DNA of 64,000 bases from Bacillota bacterium. GTDB lineage: Bacteria; Bacillota; Bacilli; Paenibacillales; NBRC-103111. Position numbers and translations under genes: made by a program. Each line of letters begins with the position of its first letter. The stretch's first letter is position 1. Where the stretch lies: positions 120,161 through 184,160 of the forward strand of contig JAEWIS010000024.1 of NCBI GenBank assembly GCA_023386955.1. Reading direction: 5' to 3'. The notes below the pieces were generated by a model, which ran no database searches, was not told the origin of the DNA, and was given only the letters and a program-made list of their open reading frames with translations. This document shows positions 53,461 through 62,148 of the stretch, piece after piece.

Positions 53461-54240
53461 TTATGCGGCCGTGACCGTAGTTGTAATTTCCTTATGCGGC
53501 TGCAGGAGAAGCCAGATGCAGGAGACCAGCAGAGCGGCTACCACCAGACTGTCAAACAGCACGGAGGCCTGCTCCTTCACCAAAAATTGTGTAAAGTTGT
53601 GCAGGAAATGAAAGGCGATAAGCGGAAGCAGGGTTTTATGCCGGATATACAAAAGCGCCAGGGACAGACCCACCAGAAAGGCGTAAGCCAGCTGCAGCAG
53701 GGTGGCGGCCAAATCCTGTCCGCCCACCAGATTCAACAGATGGGTAAGGGAGAAGAGCAAGCTGGAGGTGAGAACGGCAACGCGGACGCCTTTTTGCAGC
53801 ATCAAATTAAGGATCAGCCCGCGGTAGACGGTCTCCTCCACAAACCCCACCAGCAGGGCAAGACCCAGCAGTCCGATCCAATGCAGAGCCGATATCTCCC
53901 GGAAGCCGTTGGTCAATCCGTTGGTGATAACCAGGAGCACATCCGCTACCAGCGGCAGATAAAAGAGCAGCTCCTTACGCGGGATGGAGCCGAAGCTGCG
54001 GAAGCCGTAACGGGTGTACCGTTTGCCGGTCAGCAGATACAGGAGCAGCAGGATTGCGATGGGAACAAAAGCATATGGAACCGGGGAATGGCTGGTTTTT
54101 TCCGTAATGGTGAGGTAAGCTCCTGCGGCAAACAAGGACAAAAACAGGATCACCTCAATCAGCACTACAGCCAGTACCGGGTGTCTTCCGGTAAAGCCGG
54201 ACAATCCGTGTTTGCTTGTTGGTTGGGCGTTATTCATCAT
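53461..54240 (-). CDS. CPBP-family intramembrane glutamic protease
   Basis: An integral membrane protein of about 259 residues with seven to eight helices. The three CPBP (Abi) motifs are present: FVEETVYRG (EExxxR) around residue 150, SLTHLLN (FxxxH-like) around 186, and AFHFLHN around 225. Relatives include Rce1-like proteases and bacteriocin self-immunity proteins. The start (ATG 54240 or 54237) follows AGGAG and overlaps the PadR stop, so an in-frame start at 54282 is rejected. It is translationally coupled to the PadR regulator and therefore probably its regulated partner. Confidence 0.88.
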   Translation of the reverse strand: MMNNAQPTSKHGLSGFTGRHPVLAVVLIEVILFLSLFAAGAYLTITEKTSHSPVPYAFVPIAILLLLYLLTGKRYTRYGFRSFGSIPRKELLFYLPLVADVLLVITNGLTNGFREISALHWIGLLGLALLVGFVEETVYRGLILNLMLQKGVRVAVLTSSLLFSLTHLLNLVGGQDLAATLLQLAYAFLVGLSLALLYIRHKTLLPLIAFHFLHNFTQFLVKEQASVLFDSLVVAALLVSCIWLLLQPHKEITTTVTAA

Positions 54241-54805
54241 GGTTCTCCTCCACAGCGGCATCTTGGTCCGCATTATATTCATTCTTTAGTTCCTTCTCCC
54301 GCAAGTCGCCCAGCCACCGCTCGGCCATCTCCAGATAGCGGAAGCCGTAGGTCAGCACCGACAGCCTGTAGCGGTAATCCTCCGGATTCTCCAGAGCTTC
54401 GGTTTCTTTATCCACGATCTGTTTGACTACGGCAAGCCGTCCCAGCTCCTCCCGCAATGATCCGTGAAAGGCAGCAAGCCGTTCCTTCCGCAAGGACTCC
54501 TCCAGATAATCGTAGAAAAAAAACTTTAGCAGATGCTCGTTGCGGTTGCGGGTCAGCGGCTCTCCCAGCCATTCCAGGAACTGTTTGCGGCCTGCAGTCT
54601 CCATAGTGTACAGCTTCTTGTTTTTCGTTCCGTCGGTCTCCACCAGTGAAATGGCTCCCTGCTCCGCAAGACGCTTCAAGGCAGGATAAAGGCTGCCATA
54701 GCTGGCTGTATAAAAAAAGCCGACGGATTGTTCGATGGTGCTTTTTAATCCGTAACCGGTCTGGGGACCTTCCATTAATATGCCGAGGATTACATTATCG
54801 ATCAT
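54230..54805 (-). CDS. PadR-family transcriptional regulator
   Basis: A 191-residue winged-helix repressor. The N-terminal domain (about residues 1-85) has VILGILMEGPQTGYGLKSTI and YGSLYPALKRLAEQGAISLV, typical of PadR. The C-terminal helices (about 95-175) match the Vir_C-type dimerisation arm of longer PadR proteins. Its own promoter overlaps a near-perfect palindrome, arguing for autorepression. It is the first gene of a two-gene operon with the CPBP protease. Effectors of this group are often antibiotics or membrane stress, which is not testable here. Confidence 0.92.
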   Translation of the reverse strand: MIDNVILGILMEGPQTGYGLKSTIEQSVGFFYTASYGSLYPALKRLAEQGAISLVETDGTKNKKLYTMETAGRKQFLEWLGEPLTRNRNEHLLKFFFYDYLEESLRKERLAAFHGSLREELGRLAVVKQIVDKETEALENPEDYRYRLSVLTYGFRYLEMAERWLGDLREKELKNEYNADQDAAVEENHDE

Positions 54806-54820
54806 GTTTAGGCTCCTTCA

Positions 54821-54846
54821 TATCAAGTCGATATATCGAGTTGATA
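54821..54846 (-). promoter_or_regulatory. Operator of the PadR-CPBP operon
   Basis: TATCAA-G-TCGATATATCGA-G-TTGATA, a 26-bp palindrome with a single mismatched pair, lying just downstream of the -10 box and 16 bp before the PadR start codon. This is the expected position for an autorepressor. Confidence 0.8.
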
Positions 54847-54849
54847 CTA

Positions 54850-54878
54850 TTATTATCCGGACAGCATCATTTTGTCAA
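54850..54878 (-). promoter_or_regulatory. SigA-type promoter of the PadR-CPBP operon
   Basis: On the minus strand a perfect TTGACA (54878-54873) and TAATAA (54855-54850) separated by 17 bp. Confidence 0.72.
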
Positions 54879-54901
54879 CAAGAAATAAGGTAAGGTTGTC
54901 C

Positions 54902-54938
54902 AGAAAAGAAAAAGCCGCCCCTTTAGAAGGGACAGCTT
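54902..54938 (-). terminator. Terminator after the LtaS-like gene
   Basis: On the minus strand AAAGCTGTCCCTT pairs with AAGGGGCGGCTTT (two G-U pairs) around a short loop, followed by TTTCTTTT. Confidence 0.8.
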
Positions 54939-54966
54939 TGGTGTATGATTGCGGTATGCGGCGGTT

Positions 54967-56931
54967 TTATTCCTCTTCCTTCACGGCGGCGGCAAGGGTA
55001 TTGTAATTGGCCATAGGCTCCTTGGTCAAAAACGGCGCATCCACAAAACGGGACAGATAGTTGTCACCGAACAGGATGTCATACTGCAGTAGCCGGTATT
55101 GCTCCACCAGCTCCTCGGAACCGGCGGGGATTGTGTGGGAGAGTGCTCCCGACGGGTCCACCGTCAGGTTGCGGATCAGACCGGGCACAGACCGGTACAG
55201 CTTGGAGCCTAGGGCGAATTGCCCCTCCGGCTTCATACCCAGTGTATCCAGCACATACGAGCCCATAAAAGAAGCGCTAATGGTGTTGACCTGCTGCTCC
55301 TCCGGTGCGGCAAAATTGGACCAGGTGACAAAGGGGATGCTGCGCAGGCTTTTGTACTCCGTGAGGCTCCAGTCTGCCGGCTTGCCAGATTGGACAAACC
55401 CCGCCTGGCGGTACAGGTCATACTCTAACCCCAGGGTGGGCAGATGGTCGCCGTAGAAGACAATATAGGTGGGTTCGTCGGACTGGGCAAAATGCTCCAC
55501 CAGCCGCTTCAAGGCCTGGTCGGCATAATGGGCGCCTTGGGCGTAGGTTTCCAGCATATCGCGGGCTTCCTCTGTCAGGTCACCCTCCACCTTGAAGGTG
55601 TTGCCGGACGGATACCGGTTTTTATCTGTATAAGGGGCATGATTCTGCATGGTTACCGCATAAATAAATACCGGGTCATCACTTCGGTCGATCTCATGAA
55701 TGATGCTGTCGGCGATTTCGTTGTCCGAAATATAAAGACCGTTGTATTCAGGGTTGATGAAGCCATCCTTGCTCTTAAAGCCTTCAAAACCCAGCTCCTT
55801 GTACACACCCTCCCGGTTCCAGAACCAGCCGTCGTAGGTATGGATGCCGAGACTCCGGTACCCTTTTGTTTCAAAATAACTGGCCAGACTGGGGACACTT
55901 CCGTTGACGTATTGCAGATACGGTACGGACCCGGCGGGCATAAAGGACATGGAAAGACCGGTCAGTACCTCAAATTCCACGTTGCTGGTGCCCCCTCCGA
56001 ATTGGGGAGACAGCATAGTGCCGGAGGGATAGCTTTGCTGCAGCTGATGAAGCGTCGGCACCGGGTCAGCGCTAAAGGACACATTGGAAAGTCGGGTTGG
56101 GTCCCAGAAGGCCTCGCTCATGATGAACACCACGTTGGGGCGTTTCTGCGGAGCCGCGGGTTCCTTGCCGCCCGTCTGATTGAAGGCGGGTATGGCCTCA
56201 CCAAAAGTGTCGGCGGTTAAGCCCTGAGCCAGTGACGCCATCTTGTCCGCGCTGTAGTCCTCCGGCTCGGGAACCTGGGCATTCTGTACATTCAGGGTAA
56301 AGGCCAGGAGCAAACCGTTGCTGTCATAATTGGCCTGCTGGCTCCAGATGGTATCATCCACTCCGGCCTTGGCCACCCTTTCCTTCGCCCAGGACACCTG
56401 GAGGCCGAAGGACAGCAGTACGGCCAGGGAAACAGCTCCCAGAATTCCGCGGCTGATCCATGAAACCATCAGCCGGCTTTTGAGCTTGCGGTGGAGGTAA
56501 ATCAGACCACCTAACGCGGCCAGGATTACCGCCAGCTTGAGCAGATCCTGGGCACCTGTAAACAGAGGGCCTACGTCCATTCCTTCTTTATTCAGGATAA
56601 TATCCCAAGGGAAGAAGGGTTCACCCACCAGCATGCTTTTGTAATAATTGATGAAGGCCATCACTGACAGCAGCACCGCCGCTGCGCCAACAGCTAAAAA
56701 GACCGATCCGATCAGGCTATAAAATAAAATCAGGGCGCTGCCGCTAATGAGGGCGTTTAAGGCATAAATGGAGGTGTTCCGGCGAATCCAGGCCAGGGTT
56801 TCCCACAGAGAGCCTCTGCTGATCCACTCGACTCCGATGCTGAGAAGACAAGAGGAAAGCAGAAGGGCGGTTCCGATAAATAATGACTTTGCCAGACGTT
56901 TCCTCCCAAGAGGTAAAGTTTGGCGGTTCAT
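54967..56931 (-). CDS. LtaS-family phosphoglycerol transferase (lipoteichoic-acid-synthase-like sulfatase fold)
   Basis: A 654-residue polytopic enzyme. Five hydrophobic helices span about residues 15-190; the extracellular sulfatase domain follows. Active-site elements: a metal ligand Glu in VFIMSEAFWDPT, the presumed Thr nucleophile around residue 315 (SPQFGGGTSNVEFEVLTG), HTYDGWFWNREGVYKELGF, and the Asp-His metal pair in VFYGDHLPTLG. LtaS enzymes polymerise glycerol phosphate from phosphatidylglycerol on the outer membrane face. Proteins of this size and sequence are often secondary LtaS-like enzymes, so a strict LTA synthase role is not assured. AAGGAG lies 11 bases before the ATG. Confidence 0.88.
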   Translation of the reverse strand: MNRQTLPLGRKRLAKSLFIGTALLLSSCLLSIGVEWISRGSLWETLAWIRRNTSIYALNALISGSALILFYSLIGSVFLAVGAAAVLLSVMAFINYYKSMLVGEPFFPWDIILNKEGMDVGPLFTGAQDLLKLAVILAALGGLIYLHRKLKSRLMVSWISRGILGAVSLAVLLSFGLQVSWAKERVAKAGVDDTIWSQQANYDSNGLLLAFTLNVQNAQVPEPEDYSADKMASLAQGLTADTFGEAIPAFNQTGGKEPAAPQKRPNVVFIMSEAFWDPTRLSNVSFSADPVPTLHQLQQSYPSGTMLSPQFGGGTSNVEFEVLTGLSMSFMPAGSVPYLQYVNGSVPSLASYFETKGYRSLGIHTYDGWFWNREGVYKELGFEGFKSKDGFINPEYNGLYISDNEIADSIIHEIDRSDDPVFIYAVTMQNHAPYTDKNRYPSGNTFKVEGDLTEEARDMLETYAQGAHYADQALKRLVEHFAQSDEPTYIVFYGDHLPTLGLEYDLYRQAGFVQSGKPADWSLTEYKSLRSIPFVTWSNFAAPEEQQVNTISASFMGSYVLDTLGMKPEGQFALGSKLYRSVPGLIRNLTVDPSGALSHTIPAGSEELVEQYRLLQYDILFGDNYLSRFVDAPFLTKEPMANYNTLAAAVKEEE

Positions 56932-57116
56932 AAAGGGTTCGCTCCTTCCTCGTACATATGATTATTACCCCATGGTAACAAGGGGGTTTGAAATATTCAT
57001 GAAGCAAAAGTAAAGAAATTCTTAAATTTTTGTGAAGATGTTTCGTCGGAAAGAGCGTTAATACAGCCAGAAAATCGGGTAAGATAAGCGTATAGAGATA
57101 TGAGGAGGAATGAATC

Positions 57117-57428
57117 ATGGATCAAGAGGGGATTCGTCATGTGGTGCAGTTCCGGTTGAAGCACAAGCCGGACTCGGCTGAGGCGGAGGCGTTTCTGGAG
57201 GAGGGAAGGAAGTCGCTTTCGTCTATACCTGTGGTGAAATTTTTTGAAGTTCTGCGCCAGATCAGCAGCAAGAACAAATTTGATTTCGCATTCTCCATGG
57301 AATTCCTGACGCAGGCGGATTATGAGGCGTATGACCGCCATCCCGTCCATGTGCAGTTTGTGGAGGAATTTTGGAAGCGGGAAGTCGAGGATTTCCTTGA
57401 AACGGATTTGAAAATTTGGAAGGATTAA
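57117..57428 (+). CDS. Dabb-family (stress-responsive A/B barrel) protein
   Basis: A small protein of 103 residues with the Dabb pattern: an initial strand with His (IRHVVQFRLK), a central helix and the strand DFAFSMEFLTQADYEAYDRH followed by PVHVQFVEEFWKR. These dimeric alpha+beta barrels often bind small molecules; the function of most is unknown. GAGGAGG precedes the ATG. It is a single gene between the LtaS-like gene (divergent) and a strong terminator. Confidence 0.88.
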   Translation: MDQEGIRHVVQFRLKHKPDSAEAEAFLEEGRKSLSSIPVVKFFEVLRQISSKNKFDFAFSMEFLTQADYEAYDRHPVHVQFVEEFWKREVEDFLETDLKIWKD

Positions 57429-57482
57429 ACCGCAACTCTTTTGTACAAGAGTGCGTCTAATGGATAACCTCCCAAAACAAAG

Positions 57483-57512
57483 AAAAACCTGAGGAGTGTC
57501 CTCAGGTTTTTT
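57483..57512 (+). terminator. Rho-independent terminator after the Dabb gene
   Basis: AACCTGAGGA and TCCTCAGGTT around a three-base loop, followed by TTTT. Confidence 0.9.
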
Positions 57513-57521
57513 GGGCCGGGG

Positions 57522-57550
57522 TTGAAAAAGATTGTGGGCTATGTTACAAT
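57522..57550 (+). promoter_or_regulatory. SigA-type promoter of the sigma-factor gene
   Basis: TTGAAA (57522-57527), 17-bp spacer, TACAAT (57545-57550). It predicts a leader of about 160 nt before the sigma-factor start; no known riboswitch was recognised in it. Confidence 0.65.
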
Positions 57551-57716
57551 TATATTCTCATTCATCATTCGTTCGCATATCATTATTATCATAGCACTTA
57601 TCGAAATGATTGTCAAGGAACGTTCTTGTGTCATTTCAAAAGCCGCATCATGGGATGTCCGCAGCAAGGGGTCGTAAATAGAACGGGAAGCCCACATTCC
57701 CACATGGAGGAAGTGC

Positions 57717-58727
57717 ATGCCAATGGTGAACCACACGGATACAGGCCAGGAGCATATAGACAAAAAAGGCCTGATGGAGCTGGATTTATCAAGTCAAACA
57801 CGGGATCTCTCCGCTTTGGAGCAGCTTGAGCCGGCCAAGCATGAGCTGGAGGAAGAGGAGTTTATCCCTCTTGATGAGGAACTGCTGCTGCCCGCCGATG
57901 TAAAAATTGATGATCCGGTGCGGCTTTATTTAAAGGAAATCGGCCGTGTGCCGCTTTTGAAAACCCAGCAGGAAATTGAGCTGGCCAAACGCATTGAGCA
58001 AGGGGACGAGGAAGCGAAGAAACAGCTGGCGGAAGCCAATCTCCGGCTTGTGGTCAGCATTGCCCGCCGGTATATCGGCCGCGGCATGCTGTTCCTGGAC
58101 CTGATCCAGGAAGGAAACCTCGGCCTGATTAAGGCCGTGGATAAATTCGACCATTCCATGGGCTTCAAATTTAGCACCTATGCTACATGGTGGATCAGAC
58201 AGGCCATAACCAGGGCAATAGCCGACCAGGCCCGTACCATCCGGATTCCCGTGCACATGGTGGAAACGCTGAACAAGTTTGTCCGCGTATCCCGCCAGCT
58301 GCTTCAGGATTTGGGCAGGGAGCCTACGGAAGAGGAAATTGCCAAGGAGATGGGCGTCACTGTAGAGAAGATCCAGGAGATCAAAAAAATCGGCCAGGAT
58401 CCGGTATCACTGGATACCCCTATCGGTGAGGAAAACGATTCCCTCCTGGGAGATTTTATAGAAGACAAGGACGCATTGGCTCCGGCTGATTCCGCTGCAT
58501 TTAAGCTCCTGAAGGAGCAGCTGGAGGATGTGCTGGATACGCTGACGGAGAGGGAGGAGAACGTGCTCCGGCTTCGTTTCGGCTTGGACGATGGCAGAAC
58601 CCGGACGCTGGAGGAAGTGGGACAGGTGTTCGGCGTCACCCGGGAGCGGATCCGGCAGATTGAAGCCAAGGCGCTCCGCAAGCTCCGCCACCCCAGCCGC
58701 AGCAAACGACTCAAGGATTTCCTGTAA
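57717..58727 (+). CDS. RNA polymerase sigma-70 factor, SigA/RpoD paralogue lacking region 1.1
   Basis: A 336-residue sigma factor. From [19 protein letters not shown] (region 1.2) onward it follows housekeeping SigA closely: regions 2.1-2.4 ([35 protein letters not shown]), region 3 ([14 protein letters not shown]) and region 4 ([40 protein letters not shown]). The N-terminal 55-60 residues are acidic and too short for the usual region 1.1. It is not beside dnaG, where primary rpoD normally lies, so it is probably a second, SigA-like (group 2) factor, or a strongly modified primary factor. ATGGAGGAAG precedes the ATG. A terminator follows. Confidence 0.9.
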   Translation: MPMVNHTDTGQEHIDKKGLMELDLSSQTRDLSALEQLEPAKHELEEEEFIPLDEELLLPADVKIDDPVRLYLKEIGRVPLLKTQQEIELAKRIEQGDEEAKKQLAEANLRLVVSIARRYIGRGMLFLDLIQEGNLGLIKAVDKFDHSMGFKFSTYATWWIRQAITRAIADQARTIRIPVHMVETLNKFVRVSRQLLQDLGREPTEEEIAKEMGVTVEKIQEIKKIGQDPVSLDTPIGEENDSLLGDFIEDKDALAPADSAAFKLLKEQLEDVLDTLTEREENVLRLRFGLDDGRTRTLEEVGQVFGVTRERIRQIEAKALRKLRHPSRSKRLKDFL

Positions 58728-58749
58728 CCAACTGGCTTCTTTATACAAG

Positions 58750-58776
58750 CCGCGGGCATTACGCCTGCGGTTTTTT
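58750..58776 (+). terminator. Rho-independent terminator after the sigma-factor gene
   Basis: CCGCGGGC (58750-58757) and GCCTGCGG (58763-58770), one G-U pair, followed by six T. Confidence 0.87.
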
Positions 58777-58794
58777 CGCTTCTGTCCGGAATAC

Positions 58795-58822
58795 TTGTGC
58801 GGAGCCGGTAACCGGATATAAT
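58795..58822 (+). promoter_or_regulatory. SigA-type promoter of the cardiolipin synthase gene
   Basis: TTGTGC (58795-58800), 16-bp spacer and perfect TATAAT (58817-58822), 43 bp before the GTG start. Confidence 0.68.
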
Positions 58823-58864
58823 AAATACAACAAGGTTGTATCAAGCAGCAGGGACGGTGGATAC

Positions 58865-60325
58865 GTGCAAGCATTGGCAGCGAATTTATTAGGGCATTTA
58901 TACGGCTTTATCACGATTTTGAATGTGCTTCTTGCCATTACCGTTATATTTTTGGAGCGGCGCAATGTGGGGGTGACCTGGGCATGGCTGATGATTCTTT
59001 TGTTCCTGCCTGTGGTGGGGTTTGTGCTGTACATGTTATTCGGGCAAAATCTCAGCAGGCGGAAGCTGTATAAGCTGGGGGCCCGGGAGCGGATGGTGAT
59101 CCGCACCGTTGTGAATTCCCAATTGGAGGATCTGAAGGACAAGACGATCTTATTCCCCGATCCGGCTTCCGAAGAGTACCGGGATATGATTATTCTGAAC
59201 CTGCAGGCCGGCCAAGCGCTGTATACCCAAGAAAACCAGGTGGAGATTTTCACCAACGGCATGGATAAATTTGAGGCCCTCTTCCAGGATATAAAAAATG
59301 CTAAAAAGCATATCCATCTGATCTATTATATTGTTCAGATGGATACCACCGGCAAAAAGCTGGTGGAGGCTTTGACGGAGAAGGCCAAGGAAGGGGTGGA
59401 GGTCCGGTTTTTGTATGACGACATCGGCTGCTCCCATATGAATGCCGATTTCTTCAAACCCTTGCGGGTGGCAGGCGGGCAGGCTGTGGCGTTTTTTCCA
59501 TCGCGTTTTCCCTACCTGAACATCCGTGTAAATTACCGCAACCACCGGAAGCTGGCCATTATTGACGGTACGGTAGGATACATAGGCGGCTATAACGTCG
59601 GAGATGAGTATCTGGGGCTGGACCCCCGGTACGGCCACTGGCGGGATACCCATTTGAAGGTCAGAGGCAGCGCGGTGCTGATGATGAATTCCCAGTTTAT
59701 GCTGGATTGGAATCTTTCCTCCGCCAACAAGGTGGTGCCGGATACCCGTTATCTGCCTGCGGCTCTGCCGGACAGTCAGGTGGGGATTCAAATTGTCTCC
59801 TCCGGCCCCAATGATTCCATGGAGCATATCCGCAATGCGTACATTAAGATGATTCATAAAGCCAAAACCAGCATTTGGATACAGACGCCCTATTTGATAC
59901 CCGACGAAAGTCTGCTTAACGCTCTGCAATTGGCCGCTATGTCCGGTGTGGATGTGCGGATTATGATTCCCCGGACCCCCGACCACCGGATGGTCTATTG
60001 GGCCACGTATTCGTATTTGGGGAACCTGCTGCCCTATGGGGTCAAGTGCTTTTTGTACGGCAAGGGTTTCCTCCATGCCAAAACCATTACCGTGGACAGT
60101 GAGGTGTCCTCTGTCGGCACAGCGAATTTCGATATCCGCAGCTTCAAGCTGAACTTTGAGGTCAATGCCTTTGTCTACGACACGGAAGTCGGCAGACGGC
60201 TGGACGACATCTTCATGGAGGATCTGAAGGAATGCATTGAGCTGACCATGGAGATGTATGAGAAGCGGCCTGTGCACCACAAAATGAGGGAGTCCTTTGT
60301 GCGGCTGATGTCGCCTATTTTGTAG
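58865..60325 (+). CDS. cls: Cardiolipin synthase (phospholipase D superfamily)
   Basis: A 486-residue membrane enzyme that condenses two phosphatidylglycerols into cardiolipin. Two N-terminal helices (about residues 8-30 and 38-60) anchor it. Two HKD motifs are complete: HRKLAIIDGTVGYIGGYNVG around residue 225 and HAKTITVDSEVSSVGTANFD around residue 400. Length is that of bacterial Cls. The start is a GTG at 58865 with only a weak GGTGG upstream. Its neighbour, the LtaS-like enzyme, uses the same phospholipid pool, so the region is rich in envelope functions. Confidence 0.94.
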   Translation: MQALAANLLGHLYGFITILNVLLAITVIFLERRNVGVTWAWLMILLFLPVVGFVLYMLFGQNLSRRKLYKLGARERMVIRTVVNSQLEDLKDKTILFPDPASEEYRDMIILNLQAGQALYTQENQVEIFTNGMDKFEALFQDIKNAKKHIHLIYYIVQMDTTGKKLVEALTEKAKEGVEVRFLYDDIGCSHMNADFFKPLRVAGGQAVAFFPSRFPYLNIRVNYRNHRKLAIIDGTVGYIGGYNVGDEYLGLDPRYGHWRDTHLKVRGSAVLMMNSQFMLDWNLSSANKVVPDTRYLPAALPDSQVGIQIVSSGPNDSMEHIRNAYIKMIHKAKTSIWIQTPYLIPDESLLNALQLAAMSGVDVRIMIPRTPDHRMVYWATYSYLGNLLPYGVKCFLYGKGFLHAKTITVDSEVSSVGTANFDIRSFKLNFEVNAFVYDTEVGRRLDDIFMEDLKECIELTMEMYEKRPVHHKMRESFVRLMSPIL

Positions 60326-60359
60326 GGAGCCTGCTCCATTCATAACCTCAAAATTCGAA

Positions 60360-60530
60360 GCATCCGTAACTTATCCGGCCTTTGGCTTTGACCAAGTTAG
60401 GATGGGGGTAGTTCTCCAGTCATACTCCGCACGTTTGGTGCGCCTCGCGAGAATAGTCGGGGAGTCCGTAGGATTCCTTCCGCCGATTCCTTATACTAAT
60501 GAGGGTCGGCGATTTCCGACAATTTTTGAA
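60360..60530 (+). other. Structured leader region before the SLH gene
   Basis: In the 222-bp gap before the SLH gene several hairpins can be drawn: CGCAC-GTTTG-GTGCG (about 60428-60442), CTCGCGAG, GGAGTCC-GTA-GGATTCC (about 60461-60477) and GTCGG-CGATTT-CCGAC followed by AATTTTT (about 60505-60527). The last resembles an attenuator 20 bp before the start. TATACT at 60492-60497 might instead be a -10 box. No known riboswitch class was recognised. Confidence 0.4.
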
Positions 60531-60547
60531 AGAGCGGGGATGAATTC

Positions 60548-61789
60548 TTGAAACGTTGGCAGAAAACAGGACTTGCAGGAATCACCTTATGTGTGTGGCT
60601 CATGGGCGCTGTGCCGGCAACAGGTTTTGCCGCGGCAGGCCAGGAAGCTGTTTATGCCGATATGGCAGGGCATTGGGCCAAGGACAGTGTAGCCAACATG
60701 AGCAGCTTGGGTATTTTGGACGGTTTCCCGGACGGCACCTTCCGGCCGGAGGAAGCGGTTACGGCGGACCAATTCGTTAAGATGCTGCTGCTCTCTTATT
60801 CGGAGCTGTATCCCAACGGGGAACGGGGCTGGAAAACCAGTTTTTTCGGGGCGCTGTCTGAGGCCAACAAAAGTGTGCTCCAGCGGGATTACCGCAATTT
60901 CACCTTCAAGCCCGATCCTTCCGGCTATTGGGCTAAGCCTTATGTGGATTTGGCGGAGGACCTGAATATTCTGGCCAAAAACCAGTTTGCGGACTACAAG
61001 GTGAAGCTGAAGCGCGAGGATGTTGCGGAGATTGTCTATTATACCCTGAAGGAAACGGAGTTTCTGGAGGACAGCGCGTACAGCATGGGCTTGGCCTCCC
61101 AATACGGGGATTACCTGAGCCTCTCCTCCCGGTCCCAGCGGTTTGTGGCCGAGGTGACAGCCAAGGGGATTATGGAGGGGTACCCCAACGGGTACTTTGG
61201 GGCCGGGCTGCCGGTGACGCGGGCGGAGGCCCTGCGGATTCTGGAGCGGCTGACAGATAAAAGCGGCCGGGTGAACGCTTCCTCCGCTTCCAATGGCACT
61301 TTCGTCAAGATGGTGCCTACCGCGGACGGCAGCTACAAGAAGCTGATTTTTCCCAGCGAAAAGATGCTGGGCGCTTACGACGTGATGCTGGAGGCGGCTG
61401 CTCTTCGGGGAACCAACTACGATATGCAGGGAACCGTTCTGCGTCTGTTTAAGGATGCCGCGGCCAAAAACAAGGGGATCTCCGGAAATGGCGGAGCATG
61501 GGATGAAGCCTCCCTGTGGCTGGAGCCGGGCTACCGGATTTACGGGATCACTGTACGTCTGCAGGATGGTATGCTGGCCCGTAACGAAGAGTCCATCGGC
61601 AGGTTCGCCGCATACATATTCGGCAATCATACGGAACCCTTCCTTATTTTGTTCAACCAGATTTACGGCCAGCTGGCGGAGGGTCAAACTGTGGAAAACC
61701 GCACGGTCACCATCGGCGGCTACAGTGTTGAAATCGCCATACAGGACGGCGGCCAAACCGCAGTATTCTCCATTTTGGAAAAGCAGTGA
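60548..61789 (+). CDS. S-layer homology (SLH) domain protein
   Basis: A 413-residue secreted cell-wall-associated protein. Signal peptide about residues 1-28 (TGLAGITLCVWLMGAVPATG). Three SLH domains follow, at about 33-90 (YADMAGHWAKDSVANMSSLG), 115-170 (YWAKPYVDLAEDLNILAKNQ) and 190-240 (SQRFVAEVTAKGIMEGYPNG). SLH triplets bind pyruvylated wall polysaccharide. The remaining 170 residues form an unrecognised domain. Start is TTG 60548, seven bases after GGGGA; the ATG at 60540 runs into a stop after three codons. A strong terminator follows. Confidence 0.88.
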   Translation: MKRWQKTGLAGITLCVWLMGAVPATGFAAAGQEAVYADMAGHWAKDSVANMSSLGILDGFPDGTFRPEEAVTADQFVKMLLLSYSELYPNGERGWKTSFFGALSEANKSVLQRDYRNFTFKPDPSGYWAKPYVDLAEDLNILAKNQFADYKVKLKREDVAEIVYYTLKETEFLEDSAYSMGLASQYGDYLSLSSRSQRFVAEVTAKGIMEGYPNGYFGAGLPVTRAEALRILERLTDKSGRVNASSASNGTFVKMVPTADGSYKKLIFPSEKMLGAYDVMLEAAALRGTNYDMQGTVLRLFKDAAAKNKGISGNGGAWDEASLWLEPGYRIYGITVRLQDGMLARNEESIGRFAAYIFGNHTEPFLILFNQIYGQLAEGQTVENRTVTIGGYSVEIAIQDGGQTAVFSILEKQ

Positions 61790-61800
61790 CGGAAAGTTTA

Positions 61801-61846
61801 AACGCCTCTCCGGCAGTCCGAGGACTGTGGGGAGGCGTTTTTTTTT
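61801..61846. terminator. Bidirectional terminator between SLH gene and a convergent small gene
   Basis: AACGCCTC with GAGGCGTT as the outer stem and CAGTCC-GA-GGACTG as the inner stem; nine T follow on the plus side. Confidence 0.88.
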
Positions 61847-61864
61847 GACGGGCTTTCAAGAGCG

Positions 61865-62077
61865 TCAGCGGACGGCCTCGAAAAATTCACAGAGCTTCCG
61901 CTCATGGTAGGCGATCTGGCTGACGGAGGATTGAACCACTACGAGATGATCATCAAAGCGGATGATGACGCCTCCGGAATCGACTATATGGTCATCCTTA
62001 AACACCTTCACAGGATATTCACGGTCAAGGGCCTCCTGAAAGTCCCGGTCTGTCAGCAATTTACGGTTTTTGGGCAT
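61865..62077 (-). CDS. Small protein of unknown function
   Basis: A 70-residue protein, acidic and basic residues mixed, no signal or membrane segment. The pattern of alternating strands (VKVFKDDHIV, GGVIIRFDDHLVVVQ) suggests a small beta-barrel or Sm-like fold, but no family is recognised. It is a genuine gene candidate because AAAGGAG lies seven bases before ATG 62077 and a bidirectional terminator follows. It is divergent from the acyl-CoA synthetase gene, whose control region it borders. Confidence 0.7.
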   Translation of the reverse strand: MPKNRKLLTDRDFQEALDREYPVKVFKDDHIVDSGGVIIRFDDHLVVVQSSVSQIAYHERKLCEFFEAVR

Positions 62078-62148
62078 AGTACAACTCCTTTCATGGGAAT
62101 TATAGCATAGGTTGCCGGTGCGAGATGGTCATAAAATTGTCTTTTTTA

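Noticed and set aside
57049..57085. SigB-like promoter (GTTAAT...GGGTAA) before the Dabb gene
   Set aside because: The -35 match is poor and presence of SigB in this organism is unknown.
60360..60530. Known riboswitch classes (c-di-GMP, SAM, FMN, lysine, cobalamin, ZTP, fluoride and others)
   Set aside because: None of the conserved core strings of these classes is present.
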